Origin: Gammaproteobacteria bacterium | GTDB taxonomy: Bacteria; Pseudomonadota; Gammaproteobacteria; SZUA-229 | Assembly: GCA_029882355.1 (NCBI GenBank) | Contig: JAOUKV010000003.1 | Span: forward strand, 62,001 to 126,000 | DNA: 64,000 nt | Direction of reading: 5' to 3' | Shown here: positions 8,840 through 17,365 of the stretch, in pieces | Numbering within the stretch: the first letter of the stretch is position 1 | How the letters are laid out: each line of letters starts with the position of its first letter | Made by a program: the position numbers and the translations under genes | Notes under the pieces: generated by a model | Told to the model about the DNA's origin: nothing | Seen by the model: only the letters and a program-made list of their open reading frames with translations | The model's database searches: none

Positions 8840-10162
8840 ATGTCTATTTTCAAATTTCAGAGTTTTTTATGGAAAGTGCTCTCTACCATCGGCATCGTAT
8901 CGATTATATTTCTGCTGATTATGTTATCAACACTGGCCTACTATATGGTGCTCCCGCTTGGACATCGAGCCACTGATGACCTGGCCAGCATTATGTCTCA
9001 TGCGGCGGAGAGATGGGATAGCCTGCCCTCTGTTGAGCGAGCGGCATTCGCCGAAAAAATGCTGCAAAAACACGACCTCGTATTAACCAGTGCAGAGGCG
9101 AATTTACCTGACTCATCAAGCATGCTGCCTTACCTTTATTTTCTTGAAGCATCACTGAAAAATCAATTGGGAACAGCCATTACCATCAAGACCAGCCGGG
9201 GCATGGATGATAATGAGTGGTTCTGGATTGATATCCCGGTATCAAACGAAATATTACGCTTTGGATTTTCACGCGCCCGTATCGGCGTCGAACCATCAAC
9301 CGCATTCTTTGTTCTTCTGTTCACGGGAATTTTTCTAACCGTTCTCACCGCAGTCATACTGACGCGACGCCTGACCATTCCAATAGATCGCCTTTACCAC
9401 GCAGCACAACTTGTCGGCAAAGGGCACTGGCCCGACCCCGTTAAAGAAGAAGGTCCGGAAGAACTGATCGTTCTTGCCCGTGGATTTAATCGCATGAATA
9501 TTCAGGTGAAAGAGTTGCTAGCCAACCGCACGACTTTGTTAGCGGGTATAGCGCACGACCTGCGAACGCCTCTCACCCAGATTCAATTAGCCTTATCCAT
9601 GTTACCCAATGAAGGCGGTGACCGGGATTTAATGAACAGTATTCATGGTGACCTGGAAGTAATTAATCGCCTCATTGGCGAAACATTAAGCATCAGCCTT
9701 GAGCTAGCAGAAGAAGAACTGGTGCTAACAGATATCGATCTGGAACTGGACAATATAATAAAAAATATTCAAACCAATGGGGTAGACATCGAATGGTCGC
9801 GTGGTAAGCCATGCCGTAGGATGTTACAACCTCTGGCGCTACGCAGAATCCTGACAAATCTACTGGTAAACGCCCTGCGTTATGGCGATGGCAAGCCCAT
9901 TAACGTCTGCTATGAATGCCAGAAAGAAACCATTATCATCCAGATCATGGACAGCGGCCCGGGCATTCCTGATGAACATCTAGAGGCCGTATTTCGACCC
10001 TTTTTTCGACTGGAGAAGTCTCGCGGCAGTGAAACTGGCGGCAGTGGACTGGGGCTTGCTATAGTTCGGCAACTGGCCGATGCACACGGCTGGACAGTAG
10101 AATTGATACCGCGTCCCGAAGGTGGAACAAAAGCGGTGCTGACTATTCCCTGTGACCAGTAA
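8840..10162 (+). CDS. Sensor histidine kinase (EnvZ-like layout)
   Basis: A 440-residue kinase starting at the ATG at 8840 (MSIFKFQSFLWKVL). There are two membrane segments (about residues 12-35 and 158-180) flanking a periplasmic sensor of about 120 residues. A HAMP domain follows, then HisKA with GIAHDLRTPLTQIQLAL (phospho-His near residue 238), and HATPase with NLLVNALRYG, DSGPGIP and GGSGLGLAI. It works with the response regulator just upstream. The ligand is not evident. Confidence 0.92.
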   Translation: MSIFKFQSFLWKVLSTIGIVSIIFLLIMLSTLAYYMVLPLGHRATDDLASIMSHAAERWDSLPSVERAAFAEKMLQKHDLVLTSAEANLPDSSSMLPYLYFLEASLKNQLGTAITIKTSRGMDDNEWFWIDIPVSNEILRFGFSRARIGVEPSTAFFVLLFTGIFLTVLTAVILTRRLTIPIDRLYHAAQLVGKGHWPDPVKEEGPEELIVLARGFNRMNIQVKELLANRTTLLAGIAHDLRTPLTQIQLALSMLPNEGGDRDLMNSIHGDLEVINRLIGETLSISLELAEEELVLTDIDLELDNIIKNIQTNGVDIEWSRGKPCRRMLQPLALRRILTNLLVNALRYGDGKPINVCYECQKETIIIQIMDSGPGIPDEHLEAVFRPFFRLEKSRGSETGGSGLGLAIVRQLADAHGWTVELIPRPEGGTKAVLTIPCDQ

Positions 10163-10201
10163 AAGGTTTTTAACCTGTGCTTTCATCAAGCCACTAAAAA
10201 C

Positions 10202-10897
10202 TCAATATGACGTACTTAGTTCAATGCCCGCGTAGGCGGAAGTATCATTTTCATCAAACCGGACACCGGCTTTCACTCCCCAGCGCCAGCTGTCGCCCAA
10301 TGTCATTTCATTGAGAATCCAGCCCAGCTGCCAGGCTGAATAGTGGGGGTCGCCCTGATAAATCAGCTCGGGGCCGTCGTAGCTGTTATCGTCATTTTTT
10401 GTCACAAACCGGCCACGCACCCAGTAGGCATTTCGGCCAAAAACGTATTCAAGATTTCCAATCATTTTGAATTTTTCTGAAGTCCGCTTTTCACCTTCGA
10501 GCTGAAATTTTAAATTGGTGTCTGAGCCAGCTGAATCGTTGCCAGGATCATCCGGACTGAGACGAGTATCAGAACGAATAACGCCCAGACGGGTATTCCA
10601 CCAGTAGTCTTCGCCCGAATCATGATAGCCAATAGCCGCCGACAGGGAATTGATACTGGCCTCTATCTCGGTGGCTCCCGCTTCATAAGCATAAGTTTGA
10701 TAGTCAGCCCACAGGTGCACGACGTAACCTTTTCCCAAATTACTCCTCGGCAGTGGGACTGATGTCCCCAGATATAAATAGTGGGATGAATCATTAGTAA
10801 CTTCCGCTCCCGTGAGCAAAAGGTTGTCAGCTGCCTGAGCAACCTGAGCATTCAGCATCAACGCAACAGGAAATAGAAACTTATACAATTTGCGCAT
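10202..10897 (-). CDS. BcsS-like outer membrane protein linked to cellulose synthase
   Basis: A 231-residue protein starting at the ATG at 10897 (MRKLYKFLFP), with signal peptide residues 1-22 (VAQA-AD) and a GAGG site upstream. A longer reading from 10960 would add an unlikely tail. The mature part is beta-rich and carries features of the CBP_BcsS family: GAEVTNDSSHYLYLG, LSPDDPGN, YWVRGR and a GPE motif. The family is found beside cellulose synthase genes; a role in export is inferred. It overlaps the end of the bcsA-like gene by 17 bases, so translation is probably coupled. A decayed copy of its 3' end lies at 4989-5094. Confidence 0.75.
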   Translation of the reverse strand: MRKLYKFLFPVALMLNAQVAQAADNLLLTGAEVTNDSSHYLYLGTSVPLPRSNLGKGYVVHLWADYQTYAYEAGATEIEASINSLSAAIGYHDSGEDYWWNTRLGVIRSDTRLSPDDPGNDSAGSDTNLKFQLEGEKRTSEKFKMIGNLEYVFGRNAYWVRGRFVTKNDDNSYDGPELIYQGDPHYSAWQLGWILNEMTLGDSWRWGVKAGVRFDENDTSAYAGIELSTSY

Positions 10898-13088
10898 CTG
10901 CCACCTCATCTTCTTCCTGCTCAATAACATCAACCAGTTTGTATACATACAAGGTCGCACTCGGGCTTTCCAGCATCTCCACCAGTTCAGTCTGCCTGAT
11001 CAAATCCGGTTGTGGCATTCGCGAATAGGTACTAAAAACCAGCACTTCATTTTCACGTAACGGCACAAAGGTAATCACGATGGAACCGTGAGAGTGTACA
11101 TCGTGCGCAATCAGGCCCATCGCAACTTTATCTTCGGATTCAGCATCATAGTGATAACGCACCGCCCCCCAGAAGTCTGCACGCACCTGTTTAATAATCT
11201 GCTGTTTCTTGAATTTCTTAACCAGCCATTCAAAAGGCGTTAACGACTGCTCGGTCAAATGATGCAAGGTCCACTGCAAGTCAGAACCATATAAAAACAA
11301 ATCCAGTTCATCCTGGTTGTCTTCTTTGTCCCAGTCAAAATGACAACCAACACCTTTAAGATAACGTTCACCCTGATCATTCGGTGGCGACATTAGCTTG
11401 GCCGCGACCACACCGTGAAAATTCATTTCGCCACTGGGCAGGGCAATCTGCCCCAAGATAGACTGGCCTGCCTCCAGCGTTTCCGGAAATGCACCGTAAA
11501 ACTTACAGCCGGATGATGAAATATTATCGACTGTAACGTAGGTTATTTCTTCTCCCACGGTGACCCTTGAAGGCAAATTAATCGGAAAGCGATATTCGTT
11601 GCGTTTAAAACGGCTGACATTCTTTGTAAAACTTAATAGCGAAAACGCAATGCCACTATTAATCAGCGCCCAGATCACATTGGCGATGACACCTTCGATT
11701 GGCAGATAGCCATAAAAATAATAAAGCAGGCAGCCTAATGGGATCGCAAAAACGTTAAAGCCGATAACCAGAAGCTGCGGCATCAACATGCGCTTATTGA
11801 CCTGGTTCTGGCTCAGGCTTTTGTCAGTAACTTTAAAACCATCCTTAGTGCCAAACCACGCCAGCGTCGCCCAGGCAAAAGCAAAGAACCGACCGAAGTT
11901 ATATTGCTCGATATAAAACATTTTCCCGTAACCACGGCCGACCTCTTCAAACACCAGGAAACTCAGCAGGTAAAAAGGAATAAAATGCATCAGAAATTCT
12001 GAATTGATCGCATCAATCGGCATGACTCCGGTAAACAATACAATCGCCGGCGAAATATAAAACAGGCCTTTTTGCCAGCCATCAAAATAAGTCAGCACCG
12101 ATGCCAGATAATTTAAACGCTGCGCAAAGGTTAAGCCCCTGGCAGTTAAAATACCCTCCATCTTCCAGACCTGCATCGCGCCCTGCCCCCAGCGAACACG
12201 CTGGCTCAAAAAAGGTGCCAGCGTCGAAGGCGCAACCCCGTAGGCCATGGACTGCTGCATATAAATCGAACGATAACCTTTTTTATGCAGGCGTATAGAG
12301 GTGTGCAGGTCCTCGGTGAGCGTGCCGGTAGCAAAACCGCCAATCGAATCCAGCGCGGTTCTTCTAACAATGGCGCAACTACCGCAGAAAAAAGCAGCGT
12401 TCCAGTAATCCTTGCCGCGCTGAATCACCCGGAAGAACAAAGACTGCTCGGTCCAGACACGTTTGTTGCCCTTGCCCTGGCGATGCTGGTAAGAATCAAG
12501 ATTATAAAAATCCTGCGGCGTCTGTACGAACGCGACATTATCATCAGCAAAGTAGCCGATGGTATTGGTGATGAAGTTACGCTGCGGACAGTGGTCTGCA
12601 TCGAAGATCGCAATGAAATCACCGTCGCTGTGCTCATAGGCATAATTCAGATTGCCCGCCTTGGCATGTTCGTTATTACCACGCGCCAGATAACGCACAC
12701 CGTATTGCTCGGCCAGCGCCTTCATCTCAGGCCGGTTACCATCATCCAGCACCCAGGTGACATGATCGTAATCCATGTTCTTTGCTGCGATGATCGTCTT
12801 CCTCATCAGATCAACCGATTCGTTGATCGTCGGAATATAAACATCCACGGTTTTGCCTTCGATGACTGGCATGGGGTCACGCCGGGTCAGGCGGGAAACC
12901 ATAAAAACATGCAAAGCCGAACCAATTAGTCCGTATACTTCTGCTACGTATAACGAAATAGAGAAAAACATGGCTTCTTGATTGAATGAACCCAGTCGCC
13001 ACACCAGATACCAGATTGCAACCATAAAAAAGGTTACCACCAGCAACCTTCGATAGGGCCCAAGGGGAATATAAGAAGTTTCAGCCAT
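10881..13088 (-). CDS. BcsA-like cellulose synthase catalytic protein with PilZ domain
   Basis: A 735-residue inner-membrane GT2 glycosyltransferase. N-terminal membrane helices (about 13-62) precede the catalytic domain with VLDDGNR, DADHCP, TEDLH and the QRVRW product-binding motif. Further membrane helices lie at about 345-525. A PilZ domain follows with RNEYR (RxxxR) and NISSSG (NxSxxG), the two c-di-GMP-binding motifs. About 130 C-terminal residues match nothing I recognise. BcsA proteins polymerise glucose from UDP-glucose when c-di-GMP is bound. No bcsB, bcsC or bcsZ is nearby; only the BcsS-like gene follows. The product may be cellulose or another beta-glucan. Confidence 0.85.
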   Translation of the reverse strand: MAETSYIPLGPYRRLLVVTFFMVAIWYLVWRLGSFNQEAMFFSISLYVAEVYGLIGSALHVFMVSRLTRRDPMPVIEGKTVDVYIPTINESVDLMRKTIIAAKNMDYDHVTWVLDDGNRPEMKALAEQYGVRYLARGNNEHAKAGNLNYAYEHSDGDFIAIFDADHCPQRNFITNTIGYFADDNVAFVQTPQDFYNLDSYQHRQGKGNKRVWTEQSLFFRVIQRGKDYWNAAFFCGSCAIVRRTALDSIGGFATGTLTEDLHTSIRLHKKGYRSIYMQQSMAYGVAPSTLAPFLSQRVRWGQGAMQVWKMEGILTARGLTFAQRLNYLASVLTYFDGWQKGLFYISPAIVLFTGVMPIDAINSEFLMHFIPFYLLSFLVFEEVGRGYGKMFYIEQYNFGRFFAFAWATLAWFGTKDGFKVTDKSLSQNQVNKRMLMPQLLVIGFNVFAIPLGCLLYYFYGYLPIEGVIANVIWALINSGIAFSLLSFTKNVSRFKRNEYRFPINLPSRVTVGEEITYVTVDNISSSGCKFYGAFPETLEAGQSILGQIALPSGEMNFHGVVAAKLMSPPNDQGERYLKGVGCHFDWDKEDNQDELDLFLYGSDLQWTLHHLTEQSLTPFEWLVKKFKKQQIIKQVRADFWGAVRYHYDAESEDKVAMGLIAHDVHSHGSIVITFVPLRENEVLVFSTYSRMPQPDLIRQTELVEMLESPSATLYVYKLVDVIEQEEDEVADAQIV

Positions 13089-13174
13089 TTGAATTATGCA
13101 ATTTAACGTTTCTTTTTTTATATTTTATTTAGTTATATAACGCCAATATATAGTTTTTCGTCTTTAAATAATAC

Positions 13175-14176
13175 ATGAATAAAAACAATGACATCTTAAG
13201 CCAGGCCTTTGCCGAACTGACCCCTGACCACATACTGGACGCGATTGAAGCGACCGGTATCGATTGCGACGGTCGTTTCCTGGCACTGAACAGTTACGAA
13301 AACCGCGTCTACCAGATCGGCGTCGAAGACGACAAACCCATCGTTGCCAAGTTTTATCGCCCGCACCGCTGGAGTGATCAAGCCATCATCGAAGAACACC
13401 AGTTCACCCTCGATCTGGCCGAACAGGAAATCCCGGTGATCGCGCCCATCAAAAATGAACACGGCGAAACTTTATTCAAACACGGCCTTTACCGCTTTGC
13501 GCTTTACCCCTGCCGAGGTGGACGCGCCCCCGAACTCGACAATCCCGAGCACCTTGAGCAGCTGGGGCGCTTTATCGGCCGCATTCACGCACTCGGTGCG
13601 ACCAGACCATTCGAGCACAGAACCACGCTCAACATCGACACCATGGCGGTAAAACCGCGCGCGTTTCTGCTTGAAAATAATTTCATCCCCGAATATCTGC
13701 TGGAAGCTTATACCTCGGTCACGCGAGGACTCATCGAACAGATCGAATATCGTTTTAAACAGGCAGGCAATGTCAGTTACATCCGCCTGCACGGCGACTG
13801 CCACCCCAGCAATATTTTATGGACCGACAACGGCCCGCATATCGTCGACTTCGACGACGCCCGCACCGGCCCCGCGATTCAGGATCTCTGGATGTTTTTA
13901 TCCGGTGATCGTTTTTACATGACCGAAAGGCTGGCGGATTTACTCGAAGGTTATACCCAGTTTTACGATTTCAATCCCGCCGAGCTTCATCTGGTTGAAG
14001 CTTTGAGAACGCTGCGCATTATTCACTATTCATCATGGATTGCATCGCGTTGGGATGACCCGGCGTTTCCGCTTGCGTTTCCGTGGTTCAACGAGACACG
14101 CTACTGGGAGGATCATGTTTTGTCGTTGCGGGAGCAGGCGGCATTGTTGAATGAAGCGCCGTTGGTTTGGGATTAA
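13175..14176 (+). CDS. srkA: Stress response kinase A (YihE/RdoA)
   Basis: A 333-residue protein of the APH/choline-kinase-like fold, matching SrkA. The N-lobe begins with NSYENRVYQIG and VAKFYRPHRW (ATP-binding Lys). The catalytic loop is LHGDCHPSNILW and the metal-binding motif is IVDFDDARTGP. SrkA is a Ser/Thr protein kinase that limits stress-induced death in E. coli. Length is as expected. It is a single gene divergent from the bcsA-like gene and followed by a pair of REP-like repeats. Confidence 0.92.
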   Translation: MNKNNDILSQAFAELTPDHILDAIEATGIDCDGRFLALNSYENRVYQIGVEDDKPIVAKFYRPHRWSDQAIIEEHQFTLDLAEQEIPVIAPIKNEHGETLFKHGLYRFALYPCRGGRAPELDNPEHLEQLGRFIGRIHALGATRPFEHRTTLNIDTMAVKPRAFLLENNFIPEYLLEAYTSVTRGLIEQIEYRFKQAGNVSYIRLHGDCHPSNILWTDNGPHIVDFDDARTGPAIQDLWMFLSGDRFYMTERLADLLEGYTQFYDFNPAELHLVEALRTLRIIHYSSWIASRWDDPAFPLAFPWFNETRYWEDHVLSLREQAALLNEAPLVWD

Positions 14177-14178
14177 GC

Positions 14179-14271
14179 GTAGTCTGGATGAAGTGCAACG
14201 TAATCCTTGGTAAACTGGCAACACTTACATCAGGACAACTCCCGGATTCCGCTATGCTTCATCCGGGCTAC
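14179..14271. repeat. Inverted pair of REP-like palindromic repeats
   Basis: The right unit (14241-14271) is a stem-loop with CCCGGAT / ATCCGGG arms followed by GCTAC. The left unit (14179-14206) is a degenerate copy in the opposite orientation, starting GTAGTCTGGATGAAG. Such GTAGCCCGGATGAAGC-type units occur in many gammaproteobacterial genomes between genes and are usually mobilised by REP-associated tyrosine transposases. No transposase is in the window. Confidence 0.7.
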
Positions 14272-14283
14272 AATAATAAAATT

Positions 14284-14664
14284 ATGATGAGATATCTGTT
14301 AAGTATTATTCTGTTGACCGAAATCTATTTCGTGACTGCGTGCTCTGAACCGCAGGAAGCTGCTGTCTCGATTGCTCCTACGATGACCTACGGCATCTCT
14401 GAAGAGGCGACAAAAAAGCCTGACGCAAGTATTACCCATGATGATGACTGGACTGTTGTTTCCCGGATGGAGAAGGGTGATCGCGTGTACTGGTTTGTTG
14501 CGCCGGATGTAAATAAAGTCTCACCTGCATTATTCAAGAAGACAATTCATCTTGATGATAAAAACAGAAAGGAAACCATAACCGTGAGCAATTGCGAAGC
14601 GCCCAAACAGGCATGCGATGATCTCATGGAGAAATTCAAAACTCTGAGCGAGAAATATAAGTGA
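14284..14664 (+). CDS. Small lipoprotein of unknown function
   Basis: Starting at the tandem ATGs at 14284/14287, this encodes about 126 residues: a short signal peptide with the lipobox VTAC, then a polar domain. The longer in-frame reading from 14167 runs through the repeat pair and is rejected. The mature protein has two further cysteines (SNCEAPKQACDD). I recognise no domain. It probably sits in the outer or inner membrane facing the periplasm. It is flanked on both sides by palindromic repeats and stands alone. Confidence 0.65.
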   Translation: MMRYLLSIILLTEIYFVTACSEPQEAAVSIAPTMTYGISEEATKKPDASITHDDDWTVVSRMEKGDRVYWFVAPDVNKVSPALFKKTIHLDDKNRKETITVSNCEAPKQACDDLMEKFKTLSEKYK

Positions 14665-14669
14665 GTTTT

Positions 14670-14699
14670 CTCATTCCCACGCTTCCGCATGGGAATGAG
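14670..14699. repeat. Palindromic intergenic repeat
   Basis: CTCATTCCCA and TGGGAATGAG arms around a ten-base centre, a hairpin between convergent genes. The ATTCCCACGC-type palindrome occurs as a dispersed repeat in several gammaproteobacteria. It may also act as a terminator for either side, though T runs are lacking. Confidence 0.6.
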
Positions 14700-14716
14700 A
14701 GCATTTTCAACATAAA

Positions 14717-15061
14717 TCAGTCTTCGTCCCGCACTGTTTCAGGCAGGGTATATTCAGTGCTTTGCAGCAGGCGCTGCATATAGATAAAACCACCGTGCGG
14801 ACGATTAATCTCCGCAATGTCAAAAATATATTCAAAAATATCATCAGCCTGTGATTCTTCAACTACAACTGTAAGCATTTCCTTTTCACTTTGCTCTCCA
14901 ACACCGCGATATTTTGCAGGCGTTAACTTACCCATGCCTCGTGCGTAATTAAAGTTGGCTGTGGTCAGTAACTTTTCATGCATGAGTTTATCAACCACAT
15001 CCAGTGACGTACCTTTCGGCAAAATAGCGGTGATCAATTTTGCTTCTTTTAGTGATTCCAT
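14717..15061 (-). CDS. PII-like signalling protein (second of a pair)
   Basis: A 114-residue protein with the ferredoxin-like PII fold pattern: LITAILPKGTSLDVVDKLMHEK, a central loop starting NFNYARGMGK, then EKEMLTVVVEESQADDIFEYIFDIAEI and GGFIYMQRL. It lacks the canonical T-loop with the uridylylated Tyr and is shorter there, so it is a PII-like protein rather than GlnB or GlnK. It follows the first PII-like gene after four bases. Both lie downstream of a DUF1538 membrane protein, which they may regulate as GlnK regulates AmtB. That parallel is inference. Confidence 0.8.
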   Translation of the reverse strand: MESLKEAKLITAILPKGTSLDVVDKLMHEKLLTTANFNYARGMGKLTPAKYRGVGEQSEKEMLTVVVEESQADDIFEYIFDIAEINRPHGGFIYMQRLLQSTEYTLPETVRDED

Positions 15062-15065
15062 TGGA

Positions 15066-15425
15066 TTACTTCACCAGCTTTTCAATCATTTCTTCGGGTA
15101 CGTAGGTCGCAGCCCTTTCTAATTGCGTGACGTACATAAACCCCATGCCCGGTGTATCCATTTGTCCTGCCAGATACATTTTTTCAAAAATTCGATCCTT
15201 CTGGTCATTGGCGACCATAATCGTGATCACTTCTTTTTCTGCTTCTATGGTTAAACCGAGAATACCAAGACGTTCTCGCACACCAGTGCCGCGACCATAG
15301 TAGATTGTCGCGCCCTGTGCGCCACCTTCCTGTGCAGCTTTGACAACTTCATCAGCCAGCCCCTTCTGCACTACGCAGGTAATCAATGAGGCATCGGTCA
15401 GAACAACCATTTCTCTTTGTGGCAT
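15066..15425 (-). CDS. PII-like signalling protein (first of a pair)
   Basis: A 119-residue protein with the PII pattern: DASLITCVVQKGLADEVVKAAQEGGAQGATIYYGRGTGVRE, then KEVITIMVANDQKDRIFEKMYLAGQMDTPGMGFMYV. The GATIYYGRGTG segment corresponds to the base of the T-loop, but the PROSITE PII uridylylation site is missing. PII-like proteins sense diverse nucleotides or ions and often bind a partner transporter. It begins two bases after the DUF1538 stop and is paired with the next PII-like gene. Confidence 0.82.
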   Translation of the reverse strand: MPQREMVVLTDASLITCVVQKGLADEVVKAAQEGGAQGATIYYGRGTGVRERLGILGLTIEAEKEVITIMVANDQKDRIFEKMYLAGQMDTPGMGFMYVTQLERAATYVPEEMIEKLVK

Positions 15426-15427
15426 TT

Positions 15428-17179
15428 TTATGCTCCCACAGCTTCTGGCTGTAATTTTTTACGTTTACGTTTTACTTTCATATTGATCCATATGCCCGTC
15501 GCCTGCACCGCAATAATTGGCCCTATGGATGCCATCGACAAAATACCAAAACCTTCTATCGCATTCGCTGCATTGGCAAAACCCAGGCCCATCGACAGGA
15601 CCAGTGGCACAGTTACCGGGCCAGTGGTGACACCGGCACTATCCCATGCAATATTGACGTACTCTTCTGATGATAAATAGGTGAGCACAATGGCCACCAG
15701 ATAAAACGAAATTAACAGGTAGGCAATTTGTATATCGAAGACAATTTTCGCCACACCGAGCGCGATGCCGCAACCGACACCAAAGGATACTGCGTACATC
15801 AAGGTCGATTTTTTAAAGGCACCGTTGGTGAGTTGTTCGACGGTAATACCGAGGGCGTTGAGCGCGGGCTCCGCCAGCGTTGCCCCCAGACCCAGTGCCC
15901 AGGCAAAGAACAGGGCAATAAGAATACCCAGAGAAAAGAAATACAGTGGTGAGCCTTCGACGCTGCTGACCTGTGAAAAGGCCGCCGGAATAAATCCACC
16001 GGATTGATTACCTAACTTGGCCAGGCCGTAAGTCAAACCCAGACTAAAAATGATCATGCCGATGACAGCCAGTGAGATGCCGTAAGTGACGATGCCGGCA
16101 TTATGAATTTTTTCCTTCAACACCAGCTTCATGACGATAACCAGAAAAATAACCAGCGGCACTATCGCACGCAGCCCGCCGATGACTTCGGCATACGGTG
16201 TCATGGTGTACCAGGTGGCAACCTCAGTGTTGCTAACACTGGCCGCTGCGATGATCGCTTCCGGCGTGGTCACGTTGTATACGTAGATCGCCAGTAATTC
16301 AACGCCGATAATCGGAAATAGCGACGCCAGGGTGACGATTCCAAAACCGGATAATGATGAACTGCCTTTACCCGCCGACGAGGCAATGCCAATTCCCAGC
16401 GCCAGCACCAGCGGCACGGTCACTGGGCCGGTAGTCACCGCACCGCAATCCCAGGCAAGGCCCAGTATTTTGGAAAGCTCTTCATTCTGTTGAATATAAA
16501 TAGTCAGTAATAAAGTAGGCACCAGGGTGGCGTAAATAATTGGCTTCAAACTCCAGCCATACAACAGCCGCACCGTGCCCAACACCGCAGCAGCGCCAAC
16601 ACCGACACCCACCACCAACACCAATTGTTCAGACCATTCATTGAGCAGGGTATAAAGATAAGGCGCCGTCTCTACCTTGACGACTGCGCCAGCGGCTTTC
16701 AGTGCGCCAATCGCCGGCTCGGCAAAGGTCACGCCTATCCCCAGTAAAAACGCAATAATGAGTACCACGGGTAAAGATGATTTTGCGGGCAGGGTAGTAC
16801 CCAGTGATGAGCCGAAAGGCATTAAACCAACTTTCAGGCCCTCCATAAAAAACATCAGACCGACAATGACGGCAAACAAACCGGTAACGATAATCGCGGA
16901 GTCGTTCACACCCTGTCTGAGAATGACTAACTGGAAGACCATGAGATACACCGCCAGTGGCACTACGGCCTTGACCTGCTCCATGGTTCGGCTGGTAATG
17001 TAGGGCTGTAATAAACGATACACATCAATAGAACGAACTTTGATGTCGGTGACGAGCGCAGCAATCTCCTTGCCTTCCTCATCCCGCTTTACTTCCGGAA
17101 TCAGGTCGTTATAAGAGATAGTATCGTGATGAGCCGCAGCTTCTTTGAGATATTTTCCGAAACGGATTTCTATAGCCAA
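15428..17179 (-). CDS. DUF1538 membrane protein, two fused repeats
   Basis: A 583-residue polytopic inner-membrane protein with a cytoplasmic N-terminus of about 65 residues. It contains two copies of the DUF1538 unit: TTGPVTVPLVL appears near residues 245 and 514, each after an AWD, and TFAEPAIGALKAAG and TLAEPALNALGI are also parallel. DUF1538 proteins have been reported to act as cation/proton antiporter subunits in a halophile, from memory. The substrate here is not shown. The TTG start is supported by AAGGAGG eight bases upstream. It is first of an operon with two PII-like genes. Confidence 0.85.
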   Translation of the reverse strand: MAIEIRFGKYLKEAAAHHDTISYNDLIPEVKRDEEGKEIAALVTDIKVRSIDVYRLLQPYITSRTMEQVKAVVPLAVYLMVFQLVILRQGVNDSAIIVTGLFAVIVGLMFFMEGLKVGLMPFGSSLGTTLPAKSSLPVVLIIAFLLGIGVTFAEPAIGALKAAGAVVKVETAPYLYTLLNEWSEQLVLVVGVGVGAAAVLGTVRLLYGWSLKPIIYATLVPTLLLTIYIQQNEELSKILGLAWDCGAVTTGPVTVPLVLALGIGIASSAGKGSSSLSGFGIVTLASLFPIIGVELLAIYVYNVTTPEAIIAAASVSNTEVATWYTMTPYAEVIGGLRAIVPLVIFLVIVMKLVLKEKIHNAGIVTYGISLAVIGMIIFSLGLTYGLAKLGNQSGGFIPAAFSQVSSVEGSPLYFFSLGILIALFFAWALGLGATLAEPALNALGITVEQLTNGAFKKSTLMYAVSFGVGCGIALGVAKIVFDIQIAYLLISFYLVAIVLTYLSSEEYVNIAWDSAGVTTGPVTVPLVLSMGLGFANAANAIEGFGILSMASIGPIIAVQATGIWINMKVKRKRKKLQPEAVGA

Positions 17180-17187
17180 CTACTGAG

Positions 17188-17194
17188 CCTCCTT
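17188..17194 (-). promoter_or_regulatory. Strong ribosome binding site for a TTG start
   Basis: AAGGAGG on the minus strand, eight bases before the TTG at 17179. It decides the start of the DUF1538 gene, which has no ATG or GTG in place. Confidence 0.8.
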
Positions 17195-17326
17195 CCAACA
17201 TCATGTGGCGTCATCTTCACATAATCAGACACAACTTGCATTGACCAAAATCAGCTAAATATAATGTGCGTTCATGCCAACAAGTATTTTCATTTAACGC
17301 CCAAAAGGGATAGTATCCATACTCAA

Positions 17327-17342
17327 TTGAAATGAATTTCAA
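17327..17342. promoter_or_regulatory. Inverted repeat upstream of the HDOD kinase gene
   Basis: TTGAAATGAATTTCAA has seven-base perfect arms around two bases, 24 bases upstream of the ATG at 17366. It could be an operator. No regulator is identified. Confidence 0.3.
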
Positions 17343-17365
17343 ATACATTGAGACGCACCTGATAA

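Noticed and set aside
12285-12929. A 214-residue plus-strand ORF inside the bcsA-like gene
   Set aside because: It is antisense to a full catalytic domain with all GT2 motifs; no ribosome site and no domain features. It is a shadow frame.
14167-14283. Longer start of the lipoprotein gene
   Set aside because: It would translate the REP-like repeats and bury the signal peptide; the tandem ATG at 14284 places the lipobox correctly.
14717-15425. Calling the two small proteins GlnB or GlnK
   Set aside because: The uridylylation motif and full T-loop are absent, and no amtB is next to them; PII-like is the safer call.
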